A stretch of DNA of 64,000 nucleotides from Advenella incenata (GCF_004217095.1 NZ_SHKO01000001.1:1550001-1614000); one strand, 5' to 3'. Shown: positions 44,701-53,548, counted from the stretch's first letter. Numbers and translations are program-made. The notes: a model not told the origin generated them from the letters alone.

Positions 44701-47435
44701 TCATCGAAATGCAGGCCGGTGGTGGGTTCGTCAAACAGGAACAGGCTGCCTTTTTTGGCGACCTTTGCAGAGGAAATGCCGCTGCGCGCTGCTTCGGCCA
44801 GATGCCCGGCAAGTTTCAGGCGCTGCGCCTCGCCGCCCGACAGGGTGGGTACGGGCTGACCGAGCTTGAGGTACTCCAGTCCCACGTCAATGAGCGGTGA
44901 AAGGCTGGTTTGTACGTCGCGCAGGCCTTTGAAAAACGTCAGCGCTTCGTTGACGGTCATATCCAGCACTTCATCGATAGAGGCGCTGTTGCCCAGGTGT
45001 TCAACACGGATTTCCAGAATCTCGGGACGGAAACGCTTGCCGTCGCAATCGGGGCAGCGAATGTACACGTCGGACAGGAACTGCATTTCCACATGCTCGA
45101 AGCCGGTGCCGCCACACGTGGGGCAGCGCCCATCGCCGCTGTTGAAGCTGAAGGTGCCGGGCGTATAGCCGCGCTCGCGGGCCGCCGGCGCTTGTGAGAA
45201 CAGCTTGCGAATGGCGTCGAAGGCGCCAACGTAACTGGCTGGATTCGATCTGGCGGTTTTGCCGATCGGACTTTGATCGACCATTACGACGCCGGCGATT
45301 TGTTCGGCGCCAAGCAGACGGGTAAAGGGGCCGGGTGCTTCAGTCGGGCGACCGAAATGCTTGAGCAGTGCAGGGTAGAGCACATCCTGAACCAGGGTAG
45401 ATTTGCCGGAACCCGAGACGCCGGTCAGACAGACCAGGCGGCCCAGCGGAAAGGCGGCGTCGACATCCTGCAGGTTATTGGCGCTGACGCCTTCGATGAT
45501 CAGCTTGGGGGTATTCGGTTGCACCGGCATTGGGCGTGGCGCTTCGACACGCAACTGACCGCTTAAGTAGCGGCCGGTGAGCGAACTGCCTTCGCGCAGG
45601 CGCTGCGGCGTGCCGTCAAAGACAATCTGACCGCCACGTTCGCCGGGCCCGGGGCCGATGTCCAGAATACGGTCGGCGGCAACCATGACCTGCGGATCAT
45701 GCTCGACTACGACCAGCGTATTGCCGGCATCGCGCAGACGATGCAACACCTGGACAATCCGATGCATGTCGCGCGGATGCAGGCCAATGGACGGTTCATC
45801 CAGGACAAACAGGGTATTGACCAGGGAGGTGCCCAGTGCGGTGGTCAGGTTAATACGCTGAACCTCGCCGCCGGACAGGGTACGGCTTTGCCGATCCAGG
45901 CTAAGGTACCCGAGGCCTACGTTGCACAGAAAGTCCAGCCGGCTGCGGATTTCCTGGAGCACCAGATCCATGGCGCTGTCCATGAACACGGAAAGCGCCA
46001 ACGTGGCGAAAAAATCGCGCACCTGTATGATGGGCAGACGCATCAGATCATGAATGCCAAGGCCGTCCAGCGCAGTGAGCGCAGGGACGGACCACTTCGC
46101 ATGCACCGGCATGAAACGGGTGTAGGTTCCCATGATGTCGTCGCCTGCCGGCGCATCGCCCAGCCGCCACAGCGTTGCATCCGGTTTGAGGCGTGAGCCA
46201 TGGCAGGCCGGGCAAGGTGTATAGCTGCGGTATTTGGACAGCAGGACACGTACATGCATCTTATAGGACTTGGTTTCGAGCCAGTCAAAAAAGCGCTGTA
46301 CGCCATACCACTGATGCTTCCAGGCCGATGGGCCGCCTTTCCACTCGGGATCGCCATACAGCACCCAGTGCTGTTCCGCATCATTCAGTTCTTTCCATGG
46401 CGTATCGGTGCGGATGCCGGCCTTTTTGGCGTACTGCATCATTTCCGTCTGGCATTCGCTATAGCTGGGCGTCTGCCAGGGCTTGATAGCGCCTTCCTGC
46501 AGTGTTTTGGTTTCGTCAGGGATGACCAGGCCAAAGTCGATACCCATGGCGCGACCGAATCCGCGGCAGGTTTCGCAGGCGCCCAGAGGGGAGTTGAAGG
46601 AAAACGTGCTGGGCAATGGCGACGAATAGGTAATGTCGCAGTTGGCGCAGTGCAACTGTTCGCTGAACTTCCATGATTGCAGCGGATTGCTGTCGTTGTC
46701 GACGGCGTATACCGTGCACATGCCGGTCCCGTAGCGCAGACAGGCCTCCAGTCCTTCGATGACCCGCGACTTTTCGGTGGTGGAAAAACGGAAGCGGTCC
46801 TGCACTACATGCAGGACACGGCTGATTTCCACTTTTTGCGACTTGCCGCGCCCTTTGGGCGTCACAGTTGCGCTGCGTTCCTCTTCGGCGTGAACCCGGG
46901 TATAGCCCTGTTGTTCAAGATACTGCCGGACTTCTTCTTCGCTATAGTTGCCGGGAACGACCACGGGAAAGGTGAGGACCAGGCGTGGATCCCCCAGCGC
47001 TGCCGTGGTAGTCTCAAGAAATTGGTAAATGGTGTCAGGATTGTCCTTGCGTACCTCAGTCGCGCATTGCCGACAGTACAGTCTGGCCGCACGGGCAAAA
47101 AGCAATTTGATGTGGTCGTTCAGTTCGGTCATGGTGCCCACTGAACTGCGTGAGTTGCGCACCGGATTGGTCTGGTCGATGGCAATGGCGGGCAGAATGC
47201 CTTCAATGCGGTCGGCCTGGGGCTTGTCCATGCGGTCCAGAAATTGTCGCGCATACGGGGAAAAGGTTTCTACGTACTTGCGCTGACCTTCTGCATAAAG
47301 CGTATCAAAGGCGAGCGAGCTTTTGCCTGAGCCTGATACCCCGGTAATCACCACGAATTCGCCGGTATTGAATGTGACATCAAGATTTTTGAGATTGTTT
47401 TGTCTGGCGCCGAATATCCGGATCTGCGAACTCAT
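41739..47435 (-). CDS. uvrA: Double-length UvrA (two tandem UvrA units in one protein)
   Basis: This 1898-residue protein is an intramolecular duplication of UvrA, the damage-recognition ATPase of nucleotide excision repair. Four Walker A motifs can be read: [48 protein letters not shown] and GVSGSGKSSLARDVLL. Paired zinc-finger cysteines occur in both halves (CANCD...CETC, CPTC...CPDC; CPSC...CNSC, CPIC...CEAC), and LSGGEVQRINL, LSGGEAQRLKL and LSGGEAQRI signatures follow. A normal UvrA is about 950 residues. The start at 47435 follows CGGAGCACTTC. A LexA-type box lies about 60 bases upstream. A second, standard uvrA elsewhere in the genome would be expected. Confidence 0.95.
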   Translation of the reverse strand: MSSQIRIFGARQNNLKNLDVTFNTGEFVVITGVSGSGKSSLAFDTLYAEGQRKYVETFSPYARQFLDRMDKPQADRIEGILPAIAIDQTNPVRNSRSSVGTMTELNDHIKLLFARAARLYCRQCATEVRKDNPDTIYQFLETTTAALGDPRLVLTFPVVVPGNYSEEEVRQYLEQQGYTRVHAEEERSATVTPKGRGKSQKVEISRVLHVVQDRFRFSTTEKSRVIEGLEACLRYGTGMCTVYAVDNDSNPLQSWKFSEQLHCANCDITYSSPLPSTFSFNSPLGACETCRGFGRAMGIDFGLVIPDETKTLQEGAIKPWQTPSYSECQTEMMQYAKKAGIRTDTPWKELNDAEQHWVLYGDPEWKGGPSAWKHQWYGVQRFFDWLETKSYKMHVRVLLSKYRSYTPCPACHGSRLKPDATLWRLGDAPAGDDIMGTYTRFMPVHAKWSVPALTALDGLGIHDLMRLPIIQVRDFFATLALSVFMDSAMDLVLQEIRSRLDFLCNVGLGYLSLDRQSRTLSGGEVQRINLTTALGTSLVNTLFVLDEPSIGLHPRDMHRIVQVLHRLRDAGNTLVVVEHDPQVMVAADRILDIGPGPGERGGQIVFDGTPQRLREGSSLTGRYLSGQLRVEAPRPMPVQPNTPKLIIEGVSANNLQDVDAAFPLGRLVCLTGVSGSGKSTLVQDVLYPALLKHFGRPTEAPGPFTRLLGAEQIAGVVMVDQSPIGKTARSNPASYVGAFDAIRKLFSQAPAARERGYTPGTFSFNSGDGRCPTCGGTGFEHVEMQFLSDVYIRCPDCDGKRFRPEILEIRVEHLGNSASIDEVLDMTVNEALTFFKGLRDVQTSLSPLIDVGLEYLKLGQPVPTLSGGEAQRLKLAGHLAEAARSGISSAKVAKKGSLFLFDEPTTGLHFDDVARLMGAFRKLLGAGHSLLVIEHNLDVIRAADWLIDLGPEGGVGGGRVIAEGTPDTVMDIAHSHTGVALREYESNIIASAPLTLQEPQVAYAGSTALAVTRRETPSQIDILNAKEHNLKGVNVHIPHNTFTVITGVSGSGKSTLAFDILFNEGQRRYLESLNAYARAVVQPAGKPDVDAIYGIPPTVAIEQRTSRGGRKSTVGTMTEAHHFLRLLYVKLGTQYCPDCQVPVEPQSQEQIFARIMSACKGRHIGVLAPLVTARKGYYTDLAKWAEGKGYTHLRVDGDFIPVKPWPRLDRYKEHTIELPVADLVITPAAESSLKQALHSALETGHGTMSIILDLDPANPLHASELEQQHFSTKRACPSCGTSFPEPDPRLFSYNSKHGWCNSCFGTGVKLSGFDEEQSGEEDAWKNLSGDEEHELAACPACHGHRLNRNALAVRWKDRSIADLAALPVSEAHTFFAGLVLKGRDAEIARDILSEIKSRLSFMEEVGLGYLGLDRSAPTLSGGEAQRIRLAAQLGSNLQGVCYILDEPTIGLHPRDNRILLNALSRLEGNGNTLVVVEHDDDTIRRAEHIIDMGPGAGVRGGTVVAQGTYEDIINNPDSLTGRYLKHPMVHPLKPGQPTDANTDYIEIHRAHLHNLRHVNVRIPKGRLSVITGVSGSGKSSLARDVLLDNLKGVIGTKTPVPWRGCDDITGWESLDRVLEVDQTPIGKTPRSCPATYIGFWDDVRRQFAETRDAKIRGWSTSRFSFNTGDGRCPICEGQGMRTIEMSFLPDIKVPCEACNGNRFSPDTLAIRLREKNVGEVLKMEVDDAIPYFAAHPRVKRALQLLQDVGLGYLTLGQPSPTLSGGEAQRIKLVSELVKARLDEGVIKTGRASSRPHTLYVLDEPTVGLSMADVEKLIVVLHRLVEAGNTVVVIEHNLDIMAEADWIVDMGPEGGNGGGQVVAVGSVQDIIAKKSVSHTGLVLDEFLARTSEVTPALAS

Positions 47436-47494
47436 GAAGTGCTCCGAAAGACCCCCTTTTCTGAGTGGGGTGCTATGAGGATGAAGGTGATTCT

Positions 47495-47514
47495 TACTGT
47501 ATAAATAACCAGTT
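47495..47514. promoter_or_regulatory. LexA (SOS) box upstream of uvrA
   Basis: TACTGTATAAATAACCAGTT contains CTG-N10-CAG, the core of the proteobacterial LexA site, with an A/T-rich centre. It lies 60-80 bases upstream of the uvrA start codon, overlapping the probable promoter (TTATAATATTG follows). Regulation by LexA fits an excision-repair gene. Confidence 0.75.
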
Positions 47515-47692
47515 ATAATATTGTCGCATAATAATTGATTTTTGACACGGTGCAGCACCAAAATTCTGCAGGCAGGTCCCGCTTAATGGCCAGGTCAAAG
47601 CTGAAAGATGAGGCCGGCCTGTCAAATATAAAGAGCTGGCGGTATAGATAAAGCGCGCGCGGTATAGAAGGCGGTAGAGAGGGGCTTATAAC

Positions 47693-47730
47693 GCAGGGGA
47701 TGGTAATGCAGGGGATGGTAATGCAAGGGA
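47693..47730. repeat. 15-bp tandem repeat, two perfect copies plus a partial third
   Basis: GCAGGGGATGGTAAT occurs at 47693-47707 and 47708-47722, and GCAAGGGA starts a third, diverged copy. It lies in the non-coding region upstream of the PdxA-like gene. GGTATAG-type repeats lie just to its left. Confidence 0.75.
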
Positions 47731-47881
47731 GTATCACCGGGCTAGCGGTGGGCGACTTTGTACGTGGCGGGCCGGCGGCAAGCCCTGCATCGTGGCCGGT
47801 TTGTATTGTCCCTGCAATGGGATTACACTTTCGCACGCTGGTCCACATGGCCATAGATCACTGCCGGATGAACGTTACCTT

Positions 47882-48907
47882 ATGAAAACTGAACCGTTAT
47901 CGCAATCAACCGAGCCGCTGGGGCTGACCATGGGTGATGCCGCAGGCATCGGGCCCGAACTGGTGGCCAGGCTGTTCAGCCAGGGCCTGCCCGCCAGCGC
48001 TGTGGTGTACGGCGATGCGGGCGCCGTATCGCGGGCGGTGGTTCAATTGGGGCTGGATCTGCCGGTTACCTCGTATGGCTCGGTGGCACAGTGGCGGGCA
48101 GCACACCAAAACCGGTCAATTTCATCTGAAATACCGGTAATTAGCTGTGCCGATCCTTTGCCGGAGAATTTATTGCTGGGGCAGGTGAGTCCGCAGGCCG
48201 GCCTGGCATCCTATCATTTTCTCCTGGCCGCGATTACAGATGCCATGGCCGGCGAGATTTCGGCAATTGTCACGGCGCCCATCAACAAGCTGTCGCTGAA
48301 GGCGGGCGGCGTCGATTTTCCCGGGCATACGGAAATCCTGGCGCACGCCGCTGGCGTACCGCGGGTTGCGATGATGCTGCTCAACGAGCAATTACGGGTG
48401 ATTCTGGTGACCATTCATGTGGCCCTGAGCGAAGTGCCTGCGCTTATTACATTCGAAAACGAGCTGGATACCATCCGGCTGGCGGATCGTGCCTGCCGGA
48501 TGGTGGGCCTGGCGGGGCCCCGCATTGCGGTGGCGGGACTCAATCCGCATGCTGGCGAGGGCGGGCGTTTCGGCCATGAGGATGATGCTGTCATCCAGCC
48601 GGCGATCGCGGCGGCCCGGGCCGAAGGCCTTGATGTGAGCGGCCCCTATCCGGGCGATACAATTTTCATGCGGGCGCGCCGCGGAGAATTTGACATTGTG
48701 GTGGCGCAATATCATGATCAGGGCCTGATTCCGGTGAAGTATCTGGGCGTAGACAATGGCGTGAATGTGACGGTGGGTTTGCCGTTTATCCGCACCAGCG
48801 TGGATCATGGGACGGCTTACGATATTGCCGGCAAGGGGGTGGCGGATCCGTCATCATTGCGTGTCGCCTGTGAACTGGCTTTGCAGATGCGTAACCCGAG
48901 TGTCTGA
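47882..48907 (+). CDS. PdxA2-like 4-phospho-hydroxyacid dehydrogenase
   Basis: This 341-residue NAD-dependent dehydrogenase belongs to the PdxA family. It shows TMGDAAGIGPELVARLF, the metal-binding segments PGHTEILAHAAG and YHDQGLIPVKYLG, and GVNVTVGLPFIRTSVDHGTA. The residues around LGVDNGVNVTVG favour the PdxA2 branch (D-erythronate/D-threonate 4-phosphate dehydrogenase-like) over the pyridoxine-synthesis PdxA. TphB-like dihydrodiol dehydrogenases share the fold. The usual partner of PdxA2, a DUF1537 kinase, is not nearby. The start at 47882 was chosen because the conserved protein begins there. Confidence 0.85.
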   Translation: MKTEPLSQSTEPLGLTMGDAAGIGPELVARLFSQGLPASAVVYGDAGAVSRAVVQLGLDLPVTSYGSVAQWRAAHQNRSISSEIPVISCADPLPENLLLGQVSPQAGLASYHFLLAAITDAMAGEISAIVTAPINKLSLKAGGVDFPGHTEILAHAAGVPRVAMMLLNEQLRVILVTIHVALSEVPALITFENELDTIRLADRACRMVGLAGPRIAVAGLNPHAGEGGRFGHEDDAVIQPAIAAARAEGLDVSGPYPGDTIFMRARRGEFDIVVAQYHDQGLIPVKYLGVDNGVNVTVGLPFIRTSVDHGTAYDIAGKGVADPSSLRVACELALQMRNPSV

Positions 48908-49005
48908 TTTTCGCGCCGGCACACCATGGTGTTGCAAAATTCGTAGATAAATGACTGATTTAATGCTAGAATACCTGATTAAGTAAAAATTTCTCGGAGA
49001 ATCTC

Positions 49006-49134
49006 ATGGCAGAAGTCAAACGCACTCGCCGCAACACGCTAGAGCGTCGTTGCCTGGGTAAAGCATTCAAGCGTCTTTTTGTACGCTCGCCCAAAGGCGT
49101 ATTCAAAATGCTGGAAAAAGTAAAACGCGTATAA
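49006..49134 (+). CDS. 42-residue very basic protein
   Basis: ATG at 49006 follows TCGGAGAATCTC, and the frame of 42 codons ends in TAA. The product (MAEVKRTRRNTLERRCLGKA...) holds about 15 Lys/Arg, one Cys and few acidic residues, so it may bind RNA or DNA. I do not recognise the family and it is not a ribosomal protein I know. It stands alone between the PdxA-like gene and a strong terminator-bearing region. Confidence 0.65.
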   Translation: MAEVKRTRRNTLERRCLGKAFKRLFVRSPKGVFKMLEKVKRV

Positions 49135-49575
49135 GCGGCGCAGCGGGCGAAGGCTTCATTGCCGGCGGCCCGTTATGAAGTGTCTTCTGTGGCGCTCTAT
49201 AGGTGCTACTAGGCAAATAGACGCTTCCAGCAGTCGGAATTGCGTTACGTCGTTTTTTCATCGCAAGATTTGCATGAAATGGTAATGCGACGTATTCAAT
49301 GCGATGCATTGCTCTCTGGTATCCGATGGCGTTTTTTCGCTAGACGGCAGAGATTGAAAAAAAGCCACTTGCGCAAGTGGCTTTTTTCTCGCCTGGTTGT
49401 CGGTGGCAGTCGCTGCCCGGTCGGATTTTGCAGGCATGTCGTGCAGTCCTAATGTAGTTCGTTATTGCGCACGACGGCTTACTTTTTGCTACAAGTTGCA
49501 CATCGTTTTCATCACTTTCTCTGCTATCGTAAACCAACAAAAATAAAATAATGATCGGATTGAATACGTAAAGCC
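49135..49575. other. 441-base region between the 42-residue protein and the glycosyltransferase gene
   Basis: It holds a strong terminator (49357-49387) and an AT-rich stretch before the glycosyltransferase that should contain its promoter. Short frames here lack ribosome sites. Confidence 0.5.
49357..49387. terminator. Bidirectional rho-independent terminator
   Basis: GCCACTTGCGCAAGTGGC (49364-49381) is a perfect 18-bp palindrome flanked by seven A on the left and six T on the right. It can end transcription in both directions. It lies about 220 bases after the small basic protein gene. Confidence 0.88.
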
Positions 49576-50508
49576 ATGACGCAAAATCTTTATTTTTTTA
49601 CGGTGTTGACGCCTACCTACAATCGCGCTCATACCCTTGAGCGCGTCTACCAGTCGTTGTGCGAGCAGCAATTCAAGGATTTTGAGTGGCTGGTTATCGA
49701 CGACGGTTCGACCGACAATACCCGCAATAAAATAGAAACCTGGCAGGTCGATTCGCCATTTCCGATCCGGTATGTCTGGCAATCGAATCAGCATAAAAAA
49801 ACAGCATTCAATACCGGCGTTAAGGAAGCCTGGGGGCGCCTGATTGTTGCGCTCGATAGTGATGACACGCTCTTGCCCGATTCGCTGCAGTCCATGGCGG
49901 ATGTATGGCGTGGCATTCCCGATGATCTGAAAAGCGGGTATATCGCCGTAACCGGTCTGTGTGCGCGTCCTGATGGCAGTATTGTGGGGGATCGGTTCCC
50001 GGAAGATGTCATGGACATGACTTCGCTAGATATGAATTTCAGATGTCATGTGAAGGGAGAGAAATTCGGCTGTCTGCAGACACAGGTACTCAAGCATTTT
50101 CCATTTCCCGAAGATATCGACGGTTTCGTCCCCGAAAGCATGGTGTGGCGGGCGATCGCGCGAGATGGCTATCTGACGCGCTTTGTTAATAAAGTATTCC
50201 GCACCTACTACGAGAGTGAAGATTCACTGAGTAACGAAGGCGCGGCGTCAGGTGAAAAGCATGCGTTGGGCATTCTGTTGCTGGCCCGCGATACGGTGGT
50301 CAATTGTCTGCCCTGGTTCCGTTTCCAGCCCATGTCGTTTTTGATGGCGGCGGCGCGATATACCCGCTTTCGCATGCATCTGCAGCGAGCCGGAAAGCCC
50401 CTGCCTCCTGCCGTGGAATTGCAGGGCAATATGTCAAGATTGCTGGTGTCGCTGATGTATCCGGTCGGATGGGCGCTATATCTGCGGGATCGCCGCCGGC
50501 ACGCATAA
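49576..50508 (+). CDS. Family 2 glycosyltransferase
   Basis: This 310-residue protein has the GT-A fold markers VLTPTYNRAHTLERVYQSL, VIDDGSTDNTRNK and the metal-binding ALDSDDTLLPDS. The C-terminal part is basic with a hydrophobic stretch (LVSLMYPVGWALYL), suggesting membrane association. It is isolated from other polysaccharide genes, so its acceptor is unknown. A lipopolysaccharide or capsule role is only the usual guess. Confidence 0.88.
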   Translation: MTQNLYFFTVLTPTYNRAHTLERVYQSLCEQQFKDFEWLVIDDGSTDNTRNKIETWQVDSPFPIRYVWQSNQHKKTAFNTGVKEAWGRLIVALDSDDTLLPDSLQSMADVWRGIPDDLKSGYIAVTGLCARPDGSIVGDRFPEDVMDMTSLDMNFRCHVKGEKFGCLQTQVLKHFPFPEDIDGFVPESMVWRAIARDGYLTRFVNKVFRTYYESEDSLSNEGAASGEKHALGILLLARDTVVNCLPWFRFQPMSFLMAAARYTRFRMHLQRAGKPLPPAVELQGNMSRLLVSLMYPVGWALYLRDRRRHA

Positions 50509-50628
50509 TCGGCAGGTGCCTGAGCTTGACCTGATCATTGCGATGCGGGGCATAACCTTCCGCACCGTTTGCCGATCATTTATCTGCAACGTTTATCTTC
50601 AATGTATACCCGCAGCGTTCAGGCAAAC

Positions 50629-51129
50629 TCAATGCAGCGTGGGTGAGGATGGGTCCTGGGGGGCAGGGGGCGGATCTTCGTCTTCATCCTCGTCGTTTTC
50701 TTCGATTTCAAGTAATTCGCCGGGCTCCGGGTCGCGCATGCCGAACGGCAGCAGTTCTTCTATATTGTCTCCCCATTCGACTTCCTCGCCTTCGAAATCA
50801 ATACGCACGAATCTTGCATTTTCGATATCGGTAATCTGAATGCCCCATAGAAATTCACAAGCATAAACTTCTTGGTCGGGGTTTTCCAGGTCACTGGATT
50901 CGCTGATGAGCCGTGCACCGGGGCCGCCCATTTCAAGGGTGACAATATCGTCGGGGGTTTCATCTGTAATATCCAGCGGGACGCCGAAAGCGACCCATTC
51001 CATCCCGTCTTCGGTGGTATCGATTTCGGCGATGACCGGTTTGGCCAAATAGGCAGTAAGCGCATCTGCAGTTTTTTTCAGCAGTGCGATCTCGTGGTCG
51101 GTGAATGTGGGTTCAGGTACAAAACTCAT
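50629..51129 (-). CDS. Acidic hypothetical protein (166 aa)
   Basis: This 166-residue protein has an acidic C-terminal tail (LEIEENDEDEDEDPPP) and a folded N-terminal part beginning MSFVPEPTFTDHEIALLKKT. I do not recognise the family. It is divergent from ettA with a 110-base gap and convergent with the glycosyltransferase. The start at 51129 is set by the conserved-looking N-terminus; the ribosome site is weak. Confidence 0.65.
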   Translation of the reverse strand: MSFVPEPTFTDHEIALLKKTADALTAYLAKPVIAEIDTTEDGMEWVAFGVPLDITDETPDDIVTLEMGGPGARLISESSDLENPDQEVYACEFLWGIQITDIENARFVRIDFEGEEVEWGDNIEELLPFGMRDPEPGELLEIEENDEDEDEDPPPAPQDPSSPTLH

Positions 51130-51239
51130 AGCAGGGGTCCGATTTCTATTCTTATTGTTATTGTAGCCGCCCTCGCGCGGCACGCATCATGTTTATTTCA
51201 TACAATGGTTATTTGAATCTTTTGCAAGCAAAATTAACT

Positions 51240-52913
51240 ATGGCCCAGTACGTTTATACGATGAATCGTGTCGGCAAAATCGTGCCCCCGAAGCGGCAGA
51301 TTCTGCGCGATATTTCTCTGTCTTTTTTTCCGGGCGCCAAAATCGGCGTTCTTGGTCTGAACGGATCCGGTAAATCTACGCTGTTGAAGATCATGGCGGG
51401 GATAGACACGGATATTGAAGGCGAAGCCACGCCCATGCCCGGCCTGAAAATAGGGTATCTGCCGCAGGAGCCACAACTGGTTCCGGAACATACCGTGAGA
51501 CAATCGGTAGAAGCCGGCTTGGGTGAAGTGTTTGCGGCACGCCAGCGGCTGGAAGAGGTGTACGCCGAATATGCCGAGCCCGATGCCGATTTTGACAAGC
51601 TCGCAGCCGAACAGGCCGAGCTCGAAGCGGTCATTGCTGCCGCTGCATCCAGTGGCGCCGACGATATCGGCACGCAGATGGAAATAGCTGCCGACGCGTT
51701 GCGCCTGCCGCCATGGGATGCTGTTGTTGGCAAGCTCTCGGGCGGCGAGAAGCGGCGTGTGGCGTTGTGCCGCCTGCTGCTATCCAAGCCGGACATGCTT
51801 TTGCTGGACGAACCCACCAACCACCTGGATGCCGAGAGTGTCGAATGGCTGGAGCAGTTCCTGCAGAAATTTCCAGGCACCGTCGTGGGTGTAACGCATG
51901 ATCGCTATTTCCTGGATAATGCGGCCGAATGGATTCTTGAACTGGACCGTGGCTACGGTATCCCCTGGAAGGGCAATTACAGTTCCTGGCTCGAGCAGAA
52001 GGAAGCCCGCCTGGGACAAGAAGAGGCCAGTGAAACGGCACGCCAGAAAACGATTCGCAAGGAACTGGAATGGGTGCGCCAGAATCCGAAGGGAAGGCAG
52101 GCCAAATCCAAGGCGCGTCTTGCCCGTTTTGAAGAGCTATCGTCACACGAGTACCAAAAACGCAATGAAACCCAGGAAATCTTTATTCCCGTGGCCGAGC
52201 GTCTTGGCAACGAGGTGATTGAGTTTGCCAATGTCAGCAAGGCCTTCGGCGAGCGCCTGCTGATAGATGATTTGAGTTTCAAGGTGCCGCCTGGCGCAAT
52301 CGTCGGTATTATCGGCCCCAACGGCGCAGGTAAGTCCACGCTGTTTCGCATGATCGCCGGACAGGAACAACCTGATGCCGGTGAAGTGAAAATAGGCCAG
52401 ACCGTAAATATTTCATTTGTGGATCAATCGCGCGAAACACTGGCCAATAACCAGAGTGTGTTCGACTTTGTATCACAGGGATCGGATGTGCTCAATGTCG
52501 GACGGTTTGAAATTCCCACTCGCGCCTATCTGGGGCGGTTCAACTTCAAGGGATCTGACCAAACCAAGCTGGTAGGACAGCTTTCAGGCGGTGAGCGCGG
52601 CAGGTTGCACATGGCCAATACGCTGATCAAGGGCGGTAACGTATTGCTGCTAGATGAACCGTCCAATGACCTGGACGTGGAAACCCTGCGTGCCCTGGAA
52701 GATGCTCTGCTGGAATTTGCCGGCACCGTTATGGTCATCAGCCACGATCGCTGGTTCCTGGACCGTATTGCCACGCATATTCTGGCCTTTGAGGGCGATT
52801 CCAATGCCGTATTTTTTGACGGTAATTATCAGGAATATGAAGCCGACAAGAAAAAACGCCTGGGCGAAGAGGGCGCAAAACCACGCCGTATTCGCTATAA
52901 GGCGCTGAAGTAA
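51240..52913 (+). CDS. ettA: EttA, ABC-F energy-dependent translational throttle protein
   Basis: This 557-residue cytoplasmic protein binds the ribosomal E site and gates early elongation according to energy charge. Both ABC cores are present: Walker [13 protein letters not shown] and [11 protein letters not shown], signatures [12 protein letters not shown] and [12 protein letters not shown], and Walker [12 protein letters not shown] and [11 protein letters not shown]. The linker [20 protein letters not shown] lies between them. The start at 51240 gives the family N-terminus [16 protein letters not shown]. Confidence 0.94.
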   Translation: MAQYVYTMNRVGKIVPPKRQILRDISLSFFPGAKIGVLGLNGSGKSTLLKIMAGIDTDIEGEATPMPGLKIGYLPQEPQLVPEHTVRQSVEAGLGEVFAARQRLEEVYAEYAEPDADFDKLAAEQAELEAVIAAAASSGADDIGTQMEIAADALRLPPWDAVVGKLSGGEKRRVALCRLLLSKPDMLLLDEPTNHLDAESVEWLEQFLQKFPGTVVGVTHDRYFLDNAAEWILELDRGYGIPWKGNYSSWLEQKEARLGQEEASETARQKTIRKELEWVRQNPKGRQAKSKARLARFEELSSHEYQKRNETQEIFIPVAERLGNEVIEFANVSKAFGERLLIDDLSFKVPPGAIVGIIGPNGAGKSTLFRMIAGQEQPDAGEVKIGQTVNISFVDQSRETLANNQSVFDFVSQGSDVLNVGRFEIPTRAYLGRFNFKGSDQTKLVGQLSGGERGRLHMANTLIKGGNVLLLDEPSNDLDVETLRALEDALLEFAGTVMVISHDRWFLDRIATHILAFEGDSNAVFFDGNYQEYEADKKKRLGEEGAKPRRIRYKALK

Positions 52914-52994
52914 ACTGTCGCTTCGCTGCGGTCGCACATTGTTGCGCAATAAACGCGACTGCAGCGTTGCATTTTGCCCACGCAAACGTGAGGG

Positions 52995-53029
52995 TTTATT
53001 TCAGTTGATATCATTTCGATTGAAATAAA
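52995..53029. promoter_or_regulatory. 9-bp inverted repeat upstream of the glycine-zipper lipoprotein
   Basis: TTTATTTCA and TGAAATAAA are perfect inverted arms separated by 17 bases. It lies about 140 bases upstream of the lipoprotein gene and about 80 bases after ettA, and may be a regulator site or weak transcript end. Confidence 0.35.
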
Positions 53030-53166
53030 ACATCTGTGTAACAAAGCACCACGATGCAGTTGGTTGCTTAAAGTTTTCCATTGTATAGTGTCAATAAGGC
53101 GTTTGAGACGAGCACTCGCTTGGCCAATACGCGAGATATCTTCATTCCCACTCAGGAGTACATAAT

Positions 53167-53385
53167 ATGAAAACGAATATCGTAGCCAAGAGCATCATAG
53201 CTGGTAGCCTTGCCATTGCACTGGCAGGATGTGGCGGTATGACGCAACGCGACAGAAATACTGTCGGCGGCGCAGCCATCGGTGGTATCGCCGGCTCGTT
53301 GCTGACTAACGGCGGTACCTTAGGTACGGTTGGTGGTGCTGCTGTCGGTGGTGTGATCGGCAATCAGGTTGGTGGTCGTCGTTAA
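53167..53385 (+). CDS. Glycine-zipper lipoprotein
   Basis: This 72-residue protein has a lipoprotein signal peptide (LAIALAGC lipobox, Cys at residue 22) followed by a glycine zipper (GGAAIGGIAGSLLTNGG, GGAAVGGVIGNQVGG). It resembles OsmB/SlyB-type outer-membrane lipoproteins. The ATG follows AGGAGTACATAAT. Confidence 0.9.
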   Translation: MKTNIVAKSIIAGSLAIALAGCGGMTQRDRNTVGGAAIGGIAGSLLTNGGTLGTVGGAAVGGVIGNQVGGRR

Positions 53386-53507
53386 TCGCCAGCGATTTTG
53401 TTCGCAGTTGCATCTGGCCCCAGGTGGGCTAATCAGATCAGCCGACCGGCAAGGGTCATTGTTTTGAGCGTGTCAGGATAGCCCTGACCGCTACGAATGA
53501 AATCCAG

Positions 53508-53548
53508 GGACCGAGTGTTGCCTCAGCAGCACTCGGTCCTTTTATTTT
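53508..53548 (+). terminator. Terminator after the glycine-zipper lipoprotein region
   Basis: GGACCGAGTG and CACTCGGTCC form a 10-bp stem, extended by inner pairing (TGC/GCA) around CTCA. TTTTATTTTT follows. It lies about 120 bases after the lipoprotein stop. Confidence 0.75.

Larger units (their letters stand above)
47436..47881. other. 446-base divergent region between uvrA and the PdxA-like gene
   Basis: It contains the LexA-type box, an AT-rich promoter zone for uvrA, and a 15-bp tandem repeat. No gene with a ribosome site was found. The promoter of the PdxA-like gene should also be here. Confidence 0.55.

Noticed and set aside
41739-47435. Possibility that the double UvrA is an assembly join of two genes
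   Set aside because: The frame is continuous, the two halves differ clearly in sequence, and each ATP and zinc motif is intact.
49240-49452. Plus-strand frame of 70 residues spanning the terminator
   Set aside because: It contains a perfect rho-independent terminator within the frame and lacks a ribosome site.
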